DNA from: Bacillota bacterium
GTDB lineage: Bacteria; Bacillota; Clostridia; Acetivibrionales; DSM-1351
Direction of reading: 5' to 3'
Assembly (NCBI GenBank): GCA_023412275.1
Contig: JAEYNY010000037.1
Coordinates: 39,265-103,264, forward strand
DNA length: 64,000 bases
Numbering within the stretch: the first letter of the stretch is position 1; each line of letters starts with the position of its first letter. This document shows positions 35,812 through 43,710 of the stretch, piece after piece. Under the pieces are notes generated by a model that was not told the origin of the DNA, did not search any database, and saw only the letters and a program-made list of their open reading frames with translations. The translations under genes and the position numbers were made by a program.

Positions 35812-35902
35812 CTGTAAGGGTGCCTTTCGCTTGTTCATAAGGCATTGTATATCTCTGATTAAGGTAACGTAGGGATGCAGCAAGTTCTCCATCAGGCCCG
35901 CC
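35804..35902 (-). CDS. cotJC: cotJC segment 2 of 3 (middle)
   Basis: Minus-strand codons GGPDGELAASLRYLNQRYTM and PYEQAKGTLTDIG match the centre of CotJC/Mn catalases (GGPDGELAASLRYL is a family signature with a metal-ligand Glu). The piece has neither its own start nor its own end. On the left it runs into element A at ATATAGGT; on the right, upstream of GGPD, it runs into element B sequence. It contributes 29 residues after the GGPD shared with segment 1. Confidence 0.9.
35891..35902 (-). other. Element B attachment core, left copy
   Basis: GGCGGGCCTGAT (encoding GGPD) corresponds to GGCGGCCCGGAT at 40572-40583; 10 of 12 bases agree and both differences are silent, so any crossover point here restores GGPD. 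On the element side the arm reads AAAAACTTGAAATCCGG. Confidence 0.8.
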
Positions 35903-36149
35903 GGATTTCAAGTTTTTATAAATAACCCATTTATCACAGCACTTCAAATAAGCAGAAATTTTAACAATATATTACTTTAATTTATGATATAATTTAAGTT
36001 ACAACATATTAAAAATATGTTAAAAACAAGAATTAAATTATCATTTGCAACATTTGGGTGAAAATTCAGTAAAGAAAGGGGGATAAGAACACTTACCATT
36101 TACCAGAATGTTAGCAATGAGTAAAAAACATAAAAGGAGCTTGAGTTAA

Positions 36150-38735
36150 ATGGCGAAAGTAACAAAAATGAGAAAGGTTGGGGCATTAGTTGTTGGATCC
36201 GCATTACTTCTTACAACTATGATTCCTGCGAGCATTTCTTCCGTAGCTGCCAGCGAAGCAATCAACATAAGTATAGACACAACTGCTGAGAGAGCTGCAA
36301 TCAGCCCATATATTTATGGAGGAAACTGGGAGTTCAATAATGCTAAATTAACATCAAAAAGATTCGGCGGTAACAGAACAACTGGTTACAACTGGGAAAA
36401 CAGTTTCTCAAATGCAGGTAGTGACTGGCAACAGTCCAGTGACACTTATATGTTGACAAGCAACAAAATCCCCGAAGCAAAATGGAGTGAACCGGGTGTA
36501 GTAATATCAGATTTCCAGGACAAAAACCTCGCAGCCGGTGAACCGTATTCATTGGTAACTTTGCAGGCAGCAGGATATGTTGCTGCAGATGCAAATGGGA
36601 CTGTAGCAGAAGATGAAGTAGCACCTTCAGCTAGATGGAAAGAGGTTAAAGCCAAAAAAGATGCACCTTTATCTCTTACCCCAGATACAACTGACAACTA
36701 TGTATATATGGATGAGTTGGTAAACTTCCTTGTAAATAAATATGGAAGTGCCTCCACGGCAACAGGAATAAAAGGCTACGCATTAGACAATGAGCCAGCT
36801 CTGTGGCCCAGCACACATCCAAGACTTCATCCTGAAAAGCCGACCTGTGCAGAGATAATTGACAAGAATGTCAATCTTGCTAAAGCAGTAAAAGGTGTTG
36901 ATCCAAGTGCAGAAACCTTTGGACTTGTAGCATATGGTTTTGCTGAATACAATGATTTTCAGTCAGCTACCGATTGGGCAGATTTAAAAGGCAACTACAC
37001 ATGGTTCCTTGATTATTATCTGGACAGCATGAAAAAGGCTTCTACTGAAGCAGGAACCCGTTTGGTAGATGCTCTAGACTTGCACTGGTATCCTGAAGCA
37101 AAGGGCGGAGGACAAAGAATATGTTTTGGAGAAGACCCAACAAATATTCTATGTAACAAAGCACGTCTACAGGCAGCTAGAACATTATGGGATCCTACAT
37201 ATCAAGAAGATAGCTGGATAGCACAGTATTGCAGCTTTGGACTTCCTTTAATACCAAAAGTAAAAGAGTCCATAGACAAATACAATCCGGGAACTAAGCT
37301 TGCCTTCACAGAATATTCATATGGTGCAGACAATCATATAACCGGAGGTATAGCGGAAGCTGATGTTTTAGGTGTATTCGGTAAATATGGTGTTTACCTT
37401 GCAACAGTTTGGGGTGGCGGAAGTTACACAGCAGCTGGTGTAAATATGTATACAAACTATGACGGTAATGGTTCAAAATATGGAGATACAAAAGTAAAAG
37501 CAGAAACTTCTGATATAGAAAACACTTCTGTATATGCTTCAGTTGATTCAAAAGACGATTCAAAATTACATGTTATACTGATTAACAAAAATTATGATAG
37601 TCCTATGACAGTTAACTTTGGTATAAACAGCGACAAAAAGTATACATCAGGAAGAGTATGGTCATTTGACAGAAGCAGTGCAAACATAACAGAAAAAGAC
37701 TCAATAGATGCTATAAGCGGAAACAATTTAACTTACACAATACCTGCATTAACCGTATGCCACATAGTGCTTGACTCAAGTAATACTGCAATCCTTTACG
37801 GTGATGCAAATAAAGATGGAACAGTAGATGCTATAGATTATGCATATTTTAAGAAAATTTTATTAAATCCTGATTCTAATTATGACAAAGCATGTGATGT
37901 AAACCTTGATAATGCTGTTGATGCAGTAGATTTCGGAATATTAAAACAATACCTTCTTGCAAAAATACCTAGTTTACCATACAAAAATATAACAGAGAAC
38001 AAACCGCCGGTAGCTGCCTTTACAGTATCACCCAAAGAAGCATTTACCGGAGATAATATAAATTTTGATGCAACAGCTTCAACTGACCCTGACGGAAATG
38101 TTCATATTTATTCTTGGGATTTCGGTGACGGTACAGAAGGTTCCGGCGCAAATATTATTCATAAGTACAAAGCTCCCGGAACATATACAATAAAATTAAC
38201 AGCAATTGATGAAAAAGGTCTGTCGAATTCAATAACAGACACAGTTACAATAACCTCAGCTACAGGTGATAATGCAGATGTCAACTTTGAGGACGGAGAA
38301 TTAAACGGATTTACAACAAATGACAGTACAATAACAAAATTATCAGTTACCTCTGATAAGGCTTTCCAAGGAAACAAGTCACTTAAATGGGATGCTGTAG
38401 GCTCAAAAGACGGTAAGGTAGATGCTGAAATAAACAGCAGCGTACCTGTTTTAAAACCTGGACAATCAATGACGTTCAGAGTTTGGATTCCTGAAGGAGC
38501 TCCAATAAAATCCATTCAGCCATACGTTATGCCACATAACCCTGATTGGTCAACATGTGAATGGAATTCTTCCTGGAAGGGCTACGACATGGTAAAGAAA
38601 GGTGATTGGAACGAGTTCACAGTAACACTTCCTCTCACTTCAGATGTTACATTAACCCAGTGCCAGTTTGGTATACAGGTTGAAACATCTGCAGAAGGCA
38701 ACTTTACAATGTATGTAGATTCAATAGACTGGTAA
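36150..38735 (+). CDS. GH44 endoglucanase/xyloglucanase, dockerin, PKD, CBM44-like module
   Basis: An 861-residue secreted cellulosomal enzyme. A signal peptide (1-35) precedes a GH44 domain (about 36-545): SPYIYGGNWEFNNAKLTSKRFGGNRTTGYNWENSFSNAGSDW, acid/base Glu in ALDNEPALW, nucleophile in LAFTEYSYGAD. A dockerin follows at about 550-612 (GDANKDGTVDAIDYA; CDVNLDNAVDAVDF), then a PKD domain (PPVAAFTVSP ... YSWDFGDGTEGSG) and a C-terminal module like CBM44 that binds cellulose and xyloglucan. The dockerin lies internally, which is uncommon. AAAGGAGC precedes the ATG. It is cargo of element B. Confidence 0.93.
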   Translation: MAKVTKMRKVGALVVGSALLLTTMIPASISSVAASEAINISIDTTAERAAISPYIYGGNWEFNNAKLTSKRFGGNRTTGYNWENSFSNAGSDWQQSSDTYMLTSNKIPEAKWSEPGVVISDFQDKNLAAGEPYSLVTLQAAGYVAADANGTVAEDEVAPSARWKEVKAKKDAPLSLTPDTTDNYVYMDELVNFLVNKYGSASTATGIKGYALDNEPALWPSTHPRLHPEKPTCAEIIDKNVNLAKAVKGVDPSAETFGLVAYGFAEYNDFQSATDWADLKGNYTWFLDYYLDSMKKASTEAGTRLVDALDLHWYPEAKGGGQRICFGEDPTNILCNKARLQAARTLWDPTYQEDSWIAQYCSFGLPLIPKVKESIDKYNPGTKLAFTEYSYGADNHITGGIAEADVLGVFGKYGVYLATVWGGGSYTAAGVNMYTNYDGNGSKYGDTKVKAETSDIENTSVYASVDSKDDSKLHVILINKNYDSPMTVNFGINSDKKYTSGRVWSFDRSSANITEKDSIDAISGNNLTYTIPALTVCHIVLDSSNTAILYGDANKDGTVDAIDYAYFKKILLNPDSNYDKACDVNLDNAVDAVDFGILKQYLLAKIPSLPYKNITENKPPVAAFTVSPKEAFTGDNINFDATASTDPDGNVHIYSWDFGDGTEGSGANIIHKYKAPGTYTIKLTAIDEKGLSNSITDTVTITSATGDNADVNFEDGELNGFTTNDSTITKLSVTSDKAFQGNKSLKWDAVGSKDGKVDAEINSSVPVLKPGQSMTFRVWIPEGAPIKSIQPYVMPHNPDWSTCEWNSSWKGYDMVKKGDWNEFTVTLPLTSDVTLTQCQFGIQVETSAEGNFTMYVDSIDW

Positions 38736-38753
38736 TATAGCAGTAGTCAAAAA

Positions 38754-38786
38754 CTCTGAAGCGCTAAAACGCTTCAGAGTTTTTTT
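38754..38786 (+). terminator. Strong rho-independent terminator
   Basis: CTCTGAAGCG - CTAAAA - CGCTTCAGAG followed by seven T residues ends the GH44 transcript and separates it from the recombinase unit. Confidence 0.9.
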
Positions 38787-38819
38787 GTCTGAATAGCCTT
38801 ATTCACCAAAACGTTATAC

Positions 38820-38842
38820 ACCCCATATTATAAACATGGGGT
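38820..38842 (+). promoter_or_regulatory. Hairpin over the small-ORF ribosome site
   Basis: ACCCCAT and ATGGGGT pair around ATTATAAAC. The right arm contains the GGGGTGA ribosome site of the small ORF at 38849, so the hairpin can hide it. This would keep the small ORF and the overlapping recombinase gene poorly translated. Confidence 0.45.
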
Positions 38843-38848
38843 GAGTTT

Positions 38849-38977
38849 ATGACCAAAAAGGAAATACTTGATGAAGTTATTGAAATTCTTATTAAAAGAG
38901 CCTTGGAAGAAAAAACAATAAGTTCAAGGGGTGAAAAAGAAAATGGAGTATATTCCTCCTCTGGTTATAGCAAATAA
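38849..38977 (+). CDS. Small protein overlapping the start of recombinase B
   Basis: A 42-residue protein (MTKKEILDEVIEILIKRALE...) whose 3' end overlaps the recombinase start in another frame, suggesting coupled translation. The first half is a helix rich in I, L, E and K. It is a candidate directionality factor by position, like the small ORFs of the other elements. Confidence 0.5.
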   Translation: MTKKEILDEVIEILIKRALEEKTISSRGEKENGVYSSSGYSK

Positions 38978-40556
38978 ATTTGAACAATATAACGATATCA
39001 GGAATTCTATAGGAGAAGTCGGCTTGGAAATAGGAGGATATATACGAATATCTACTAAAAAGGACAGCCAAGTAACTTCAATTGAAAATCAAAAAAAATA
39101 TATAGCAGAATGGGCAAGTGTTAACGGTTATAAAATAGTTGATTTTTACATAGACATGAAAACCGGCGCCTACAGTTATCTAAGACAGGAAATGGTAAGG
39201 ATGAAAAATGATATTTCCTCTGGAAAAATAAAAGGAATTGTATCAAAGGAAATATCCCGAACCTCTCGTGATATACTTGATATAATTGAACTTAAAAGGA
39301 GCCTTGCAAATCAAGGTGCTTTTTTTATTTCAATAAAAGAAGGTTACGACAGCAGGACTGACGATGATGAGTTCCTTTTGATAATACATGCGGGACTTGC
39401 ACAAAAGGAGAGGAAAGTAACCGGGTCAAGAGTTAAAATAACACAGATGATAAAAGCACGTGAAGGAAAAACCAATGTACCGACACCCGCTTTTGGGTAC
39501 AAGCTTTCTTCTGACGGACAACATCTTGATATAAATCCTTCAACAGCAGAGATATATAGAATGATAGTAGATAAATTTCTTGAAGGCTGGGGAAGACTTA
39601 AAATATGCAAATATCTCAACTCACAAGGAATAAAAACAAACAGGGGGAACACCAATTGGAGTACCAATTCCATATATGCGATTCTGACAAACCCTGTATA
39701 CCTTGGTATAACCATGTATAACATAACTCTGACAGTACGGGATGATACGGGTAAGGCAAAAAGAATGGTAAGACCCCGTGAACAATGGATAGTAAGGGAA
39801 AATACCCACCAGCCGCTTATTACCAAAGAAAAATTTGATAGAATTCAGCAGTTGATTCAAGATAAAAAACAAAAAGAACTAAAAGAATGGAGCTGTACGA
39901 AGAAGTACCTTTTATCAGGGCTAGTTTACTGCGGTTCCTGTGGCTGTAAATTATACGGGGGAAGGTTTCCTAAAAAGGAGGCAAAGTTAAAAAGCGATTC
40001 AGAAAGAACACAAGAGGACTACTATTATTATTACTTTGACAGAAAGACATCCGGGGTTTGCGGGAATAGTAAGGCTAATTATCATATGGATATTGTTGAA
40101 AAAAAGGTAATTCAAAAGGTTAAGGAAATTCTTTTGTCCTACGATAAATTGGATGAAACAATTAATAAGAAACAGTTCCTTTACAACACAGGGTTTACTA
40201 GAGAAAAGATGGAACATCAGCGGCTTAAAGACAAGCTTGAAACAGTTGCAAATGCAATAAGAAGACAACAGGCTGCATACGAAGAAGAAGTAATTACTAT
40301 AGAAGAATACAAAACACGCTTGGATGAGCTTCGTCGCCAAAAAAATTCACTGGAGAACAGACTTGGAAAAATAAACTCCATACCTGTTAAATCAAGTTCC
40401 TTGGAGTTAACAAACAAGGTAAAAGAAATTATAGTCAATTTACATAATGCGGAACCAGAATTTAAGTATGCAATAATTAGAAAATTAATAAACAAGATAT
40501 ATATTTATGATAATTACTCTCTTGAATTTGAATATACTTTTAATGATACAAATTAA
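38943..40556 (+). CDS. Large serine recombinase of element B
   Basis: A 537-residue recombinase. Catalytic domain: EIGGYIRISTKKDSQVTSIENQ (Ser in RIS) and GKIKGIVSKEISRTSRDILD. Recombinase domain: VPTPAFGYKLSSDG ... GWGRLKICKYLNSQGIKTNRG. Zinc ribbon: LLSGLVYCGSCGCKLYGG with a later SGVCGN. A coiled coil follows. ATG at 38943 is better spaced from AAGGGG than the in-frame GTG at 38931. It ends at the element edge, the usual position next to attP, and most likely acts on the GGPD-coding site of cotJC. Confidence 0.95.
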   Translation: MEYIPPLVIANKFEQYNDIRNSIGEVGLEIGGYIRISTKKDSQVTSIENQKKYIAEWASVNGYKIVDFYIDMKTGAYSYLRQEMVRMKNDISSGKIKGIVSKEISRTSRDILDIIELKRSLANQGAFFISIKEGYDSRTDDDEFLLIIHAGLAQKERKVTGSRVKITQMIKAREGKTNVPTPAFGYKLSSDGQHLDINPSTAEIYRMIVDKFLEGWGRLKICKYLNSQGIKTNRGNTNWSTNSIYAILTNPVYLGITMYNITLTVRDDTGKAKRMVRPREQWIVRENTHQPLITKEKFDRIQQLIQDKKQKELKEWSCTKKYLLSGLVYCGSCGCKLYGGRFPKKEAKLKSDSERTQEDYYYYYFDRKTSGVCGNSKANYHMDIVEKKVIQKVKEILLSYDKLDETINKKQFLYNTGFTREKMEHQRLKDKLETVANAIRRQQAAYEEEVITIEEYKTRLDELRRQKNSLENRLGKINSIPVKSSSLELTNKVKEIIVNLHNAEPEFKYAIIRKLINKIYIYDNYSLEFEYTFNDTN

Positions 40557-40571
40557 TTATAAAAACGTGAA

Positions 40572-40583
40572 ATCCGGGCCGCC
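40572..40583 (-). other. Element B attachment core, right copy
   Basis: GGCGGCCCGGAT on the minus strand. The cotJC side reads ACACAACTT before it; the element side reads TTCACGTTTTTATAA after it. Confidence 0.8.
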
Positions 40584-40670
40584 AAGTTGTGTTATTATAA
40601 CTTTTGCAAGAGCTGCATTTGGTCTGGTTATTTTTACTGGATATTCCAATTTCTTTTCATAAATCCACAT
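40572..40670 (-). CDS. cotJC: cotJC segment 1 of 3 (N-terminal 33 residues)
   Basis: Starting at ATG 40670, minus-strand codons give MWIYEKKLEYPVKITRPNAA and LAKVIITQLGGPD, the standard CotJC N-terminus. The frame then runs FTFL and stops (40557) inside element B. GGAGGTG, overlapping the cotJB stop, is the ribosome site. The continuation GELAASLRYL lies at 35890. Together the three pieces give a 201-residue protein, the normal CotJC size. Confidence 0.9.
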
Positions 40671-40675
40671 GTATA

Positions 40676-41152
40676 TTACACCTCCCGTCCTATTTCCCAC
40701 GGCCATGGATTCTCAATCCATCTCCATGTTGATAAATCGTTATCCATGTGGGTCGCGGTCAGAGGACCGAACCTCTTTGTAAATTCAGACTCCAACTGGT
40801 TTTTCATGTCACGGTACTGTTTAAAATATGCTAGTGCTGTCTTATCGTTGGGATTTGTATTGAGAAACAAACCTACTTCGATACAGGCAAATTCATATGC
40901 CTGAACCTTCCAAAGCAGTGCTTCACGTTCATTCATAGGCTTCATTCCGCTGGTCATGCCCATATTGCCCATGCTACCCATGCCGCCGCAATCGTCCATG
41001 CCACCCATGTGCTCCATGCCACCCATGTGCTCCATGCCGCCCATATGCTCCATGCCACCCATGTGCTCCATGCCACCCATGTGCTCCATGCCACCCATAT
41101 GCTCCATGCCGCCCATATTACCCATACCGCCAATACCAGTATTAGTATTCAT
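40676..41152 (-). CDS. cotJB: CotJB spore-coat protein with Gly-Met-His repeat extension
   Basis: A 158-residue protein. The C-terminal 85 residues are CotJB: EREALLWKVQAYEFACIEVGLFLNTNP.DKTALAYFKQYRDMKNQLESEFTKRFGPLT. The N-terminal 70 residues are a low-complexity region with six GGMEHM repeats, ending GGMDDCGGMGSMGNMGM. Met and His in this density could bind metal such as Cu or Mn; that is inference. ATG at 41152 follows GGAGGGGG and overlaps the end of cotJA by 11 bp. CotJA, CotJB and CotJC interact in the B. subtilis inner coat. Confidence 0.9.
   Translation of the reverse strand: MNTNTGIGGMGNMGGMEHMGGMEHMGGMEHMGGMEHMGGMEHMGGMEHMGGMDDCGGMGSMGNMGMTSGMKPMNEREALLWKVQAYEFACIEVGLFLNTNPNDKTALAYFKQYRDMKNQLESEFTKRFGPLTATHMDNDLSTWRWIENPWPWEIGREV
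40990..41115 (-). repeat. 18-bp tandem repeats in cotJB
   Basis: Six near-identical 18-bp units encode GGMEHM. They differ by single silent changes, a sign of recent slippage or unit exchange. Copy number is likely to vary between strains. Confidence 0.85.
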
Positions 41153-41321
41153 ATCTGTTTCCCCCTCCCAAGAAAGGCTTGTCAAGTGACGGGAAAAGAG
41201 TACCTCTGTCTAGTCCTTCATTTACATCAAATGGTTTTTCCCAAAGCTGTGCAGGAACAAATGCCATAGCAAGAGCTATTTTAGAAGGATCAAAGGGTTT
41301 TATAGTACTTTTGTCATCCAT
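41142..41321 (-). CDS. cotJA: CotJA spore-coat associated protein
   Basis: A 59-residue protein (MDDKSTIKPFDPSKIALAMA...) with the CotJA core: AMAFVPAQLWEKPFDVNEGLDRGTLFPSLDKPFLGG. AAGGAGA precedes the ATG. It is the first gene of cotJABC, a mother-cell operon that in B. subtilis is read by sigma-E. The upstream minus-strand sequence TCATATTC could be a sigma-E -35 element, but the -10 is not clear. Confidence 0.9.
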   Translation of the reverse strand: MDDKSTIKPFDPSKIALAMAFVPAQLWEKPFDVNEGLDRGTLFPSLDKPFLGGGNRYEY

Positions 41322-41440
41322 TATTCTTCTCCTTTCAAATACAACGAATAACTTCCTATATCTTTAGAATATGAAAACATAATCGTTTAAGTTACATAAA
41401 GTTGAATAAATTGAATTTATGGATCAGAATTAAGTAGCTC

Positions 41441-41470
41441 TTGACAGGAAATATCTTACAAGTGTAATAT
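41441..41470 (+). promoter_or_regulatory. Sigma-A type promoter
   Basis: TTGACA, 18 bases, TAATAT lies 40 bp ahead of the DUF4825 gene, suggesting vegetative expression of that gene, which is set between two sporulation loci. Confidence 0.6.
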
Positions 41471-41512
41471 TTAATATAAAATGAATTAGTTCTTTATTAG
41501 GGGGAATTTGCT

Positions 41513-42451
41513 TTGAAAATGTCTGCAAAAAAAGTTATGCCACTACTTGTTTCTATTATATGTGTTTTTGCTTTAGTAATTATTTTAGTATTTGCTACCA
41601 AGGGGAATACTCCAGAAACTATTGGTTCTAACAATAGTACAAAGATAAATGCAAGCGGACAAGTTTACAACGCAGATTACTTATTTGAAAACAAAACTCC
41701 TTACGTAGGAAACAACAGCAAGGTTTTACATATTATCGACAACCTTCAGTTTGGTAACTATAGAGGAGCGGTGTCACTTCAAACTGAAAAAATCCCTTAC
41801 GGAGTAACAGTTAACTATGATTTTCAGAATTTAGTTGAAGGGGATTACCAAAAGGCAAAAATACAAAATGAAGAACGATTGAAACTTGCTTTTAGAAGAA
41901 ACGCAGCAATGATGTTTTGTCTCATAGAAAATCTGGACAAGCTTACCTTTATCTGTCATACAAATAAAGGGACGGCTGAGTACTGGTTTACAAGAGAAGA
42001 GGTTCAAAAAGACTATGATGAAGATTTGAAAGAATATTCAAAGGATAAAAATAAGTTTGGCAGCTTTGCAATTACATTAAACAATGACAATATTATTGTG
42101 CATTCAATGAAAAAATATTCTCCTGTAATGTCAAGTGTATTTGGCTTGAAAATAATGTCTACCTATGAAGGAGAAGCGGATAATATAAGATATACAGCGA
42201 CAGAGGGAACTCTGATGAGAGACATAAATTCTGAAAATCGGGGAAAGACCTTGACAATTCAGGCGAATACACCTATTTATTGGAGCCCTTTGACCGGAGA
42301 TGATACAAGTTCTAAAGCCGAAAATATTGTTGTTAAAGTAGAAGCGTTAAACCAAGGGATTAAGATTGCGGAACAAAAGCTTTGTATTAACAAAGAAGGT
42401 ATAATGTATACTATAGAAGAAAATGCTAATGTCGTAGCAGATGTAAAATAA
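41513..42451 (+). CDS. Membrane-anchored DUF4825-type protein
   Basis: A 312-residue protein with an N-terminal membrane helix (VMPLLVSIICVFALVIILVFA) and an extracytoplasmic part. YNADYLFENKTPYVGNNSKVLHIIDNLQFG and YGVTVNYDF are characteristic of DUF4825, which is also found behind BlaR-like sensor domains. TTG at 41513 is best spaced from GGGGGA. The function is unknown. It lies between cotJA and sigK and belongs to neither element. Confidence 0.75.
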   Translation: MKMSAKKVMPLLVSIICVFALVIILVFATKGNTPETIGSNNSTKINASGQVYNADYLFENKTPYVGNNSKVLHIIDNLQFGNYRGAVSLQTEKIPYGVTVNYDFQNLVEGDYQKAKIQNEERLKLAFRRNAAMMFCLIENLDKLTFICHTNKGTAEYWFTREEVQKDYDEDLKEYSKDKNKFGSFAITLNNDNIIVHSMKKYSPVMSSVFGLKIMSTYEGEADNIRYTATEGTLMRDINSENRGKTLTIQANTPIYWSPLTGDDTSSKAENIVVKVEALNQGIKIAEQKLCINKEGIMYTIEENANVVADVK

Positions 42452-42563
42452 AATTAAAATTTTTTAAATTGGACACGCATTATTTTTTTAATTCAAGAAT
42501 AGAATGGAAAGGTACACTATTTTTGAGGTATTAATTACTTCATTATCATAGGGGGTGCCTTGC

Positions 42564-42906
42564 TTGATAGATATACTATTTTCTACAATCTTTGATGTAT
42601 TAAGCAATTTTTTTGTAATGATTGGCTACGTATCAAATGTGAATTCCTTTCCCCAGCCTTTAAAACCGGAGGAGGAACAATACTATGTTGAGGCATACAA
42701 AAATGGTAGTGAGGAAGCAAGAAATATTCTTATTGAAAGAAACTTGAGACTTGTTGCACACATTGTAAAAAAATACGGTTCGTGTGGCAGTGACAGTGAC
42801 GACCTTATTTCTATAGGTACTATTGGCTTAATTAAGGCAATATCTACATTCAACATGGATAAGGGAACTCGTCTTGCAACATATGCTGCCAGGTGCATAG
42901 AAAATG
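42564..42906 (+). CDS. sigK: sigK segment 1 of 3 (N-terminal 114 residues)
   Basis: Sigma-K is the late mother-cell sigma factor. The piece encodes a hydrophobic pro-sequence-like start (LIDILFSTIFDVLSNFFVMI), SFPQPLKPEEEQYYVEAYKNG, and region 2: ARNILIERNLRLVAHIVKKY, DDLISIGTIGLIKAISTFNM, TRLATYAARCIEN. TTG at 42564 is spaced correctly from GGGGGTG; a GTG at 42555 overlaps it. After CIEN the frame reads AILTQRKH and ends at 42980 inside element C. The expected continuation EILMQIRASKK lies at 49494. Confidence 0.93.
42902..42906 (+). other. Element C attachment core, left copy
   Basis: AAATG, equal to 49490-49494. Element side: CTATTCTTACACAGCGG. In B. subtilis skin the shared core in sigK is, as I recall, AATGA at the equivalent codons. 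Confidence 0.8.
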
Positions 42907-42939
42907 CTATTCTTACACAGCGGAAACATTTTATATATG

Positions 42940-43710
42940 TTAAATATAGTATTCTGTCTTATCAGGGTTTTTCATATTAAATTCAGAGAATACCCTGTCA
43001 CGGATTTTCAAAAAATCATGACTTGTTCGGTCACGTTTTCTTGCCAGTGGAACACTAATAATTGATTTAATTTTACCGGGATTAGGCGTCATAATAACAA
43101 TCCTGTCTGCAAGAAAAACAGCTTCTTCGATATCATGAGTAACAAAAATAATAGTCTTTTTCTGTTGTTCCCATATATTTGAAATTTCGTCCTGCATTTT
43201 AAGTCTTGTCAATGCATCCAAGGCACCGAAAGGCTCATCCATAAAAATAATTTCAGGATCAACAGCTAAGGCACGGGCTATTGCAACACGCTGCTGCATA
43301 CCGCCGGATAACTGAGAGGGGTGACTTTTGCTGAATTTCGAAAGCCCCACTAAAGCAATGTATTTACTGGCGATATCATGTCTTTGATTTTTTGAGAGTT
43401 TCTTACTTTCTAAGCCCAACTCAACATTTTTTTGCACTGTCCGCCAAGGCAGAAGGCCATAGTTCTGAAAAATGGTTACATTACTTATGCAAGGCTCCAA
43501 GACCTGTTTACCGTTTATTTGTATACTTCCGCTATTAACCTTTTCGAAGCCTGCTACGGAGTTAAGAAGTGTAGTCTTACCGCAGCCACTTGGGCCAAGA
43601 AGGCATAAAAACTCACCTTTCTCAATTTGTAAAGATACGTGGTCCAAGGCTTTGAAAGTTGAATTATTTTGCACATATTCCTTTGAAACATCCTTAATAT
43701 CAATGAACAT
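42940..43710 (-). CDS. ABC transporter ATP-binding protein (nitrate/sulfonate/taurine type)
   Basis: A 256-residue ATPase with Walker A LLGPSGCGKTTLLN, signature LSGGMQQRVAIARAL, Walker B IIFMDEPFGALD and the His of FVTHDIEEA. It belongs to the SsuB/TauB group. ATG at 43710 follows GGAGG and overlaps the permease gene by 11 bp. It powers the importer formed with the next two genes. It ends 34 bp from the left attachment core of element C. Confidence 0.93.
   Translation of the reverse strand: MFIDIKDVSKEYVQNNSTFKALDHVSLQIEKGEFLCLLGPSGCGKTTLLNSVAGFEKVNSGSIQINGKQVLEPCISNVTIFQNYGLLPWRTVQKNVELGLESKKLSKNQRHDIASKYIALVGLSKFSKSHPSQLSGGMQQRVAIARALAVDPEIIFMDEPFGALDALTRLKMQDEISNIWEQQKKTIIFVTHDIEEAVFLADRIVIMTPNPGKIKSIISVPLARKRDRTSHDFLKIRDRVFSEFNMKNPDKTEYYI

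Larger units (their letters stand above)
35891..40571. mobile_element. Intervening element B in cotJC (about 4.7 kb)
   Basis: The element splits cotJC at GGPD (residues 30-33). It carries a GH44-dockerin-PKD-CBM44 gene, a strong terminator, a 42-residue small ORF and a large serine recombinase (38943) whose stop lies 2 bp from the run-on end of cotJC segment 1. Joining its two ends gives an attP-like palindrome: arm AAAAACTTGAAATCCGG, four bases, then CCGGATTTCACGTTTTT (16 of 17 paired). Removing 4,681 bp restores ...VIITQLGGPD-GELAAS. Confidence 0.88.

Noticed and set aside
35705..35947. Independent 80-residue minus-strand gene
   Set aside because: Only the middle (GGPDGEL...LTDIG) is conserved and is cotJC segment 2; both ends are run-on into elements A and B.
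40990..41115. Tandem 18-bp repeats considered as a CRISPR-like array
   Set aside because: The units are contiguous with no spacers and encode GGMEHM in frame within cotJB.
42555..42980. Truncated sigK as a simple pseudogene
   Set aside because: The missing parts are present downstream without decay and with matching cores, which fits a reversible interruption better than loss.
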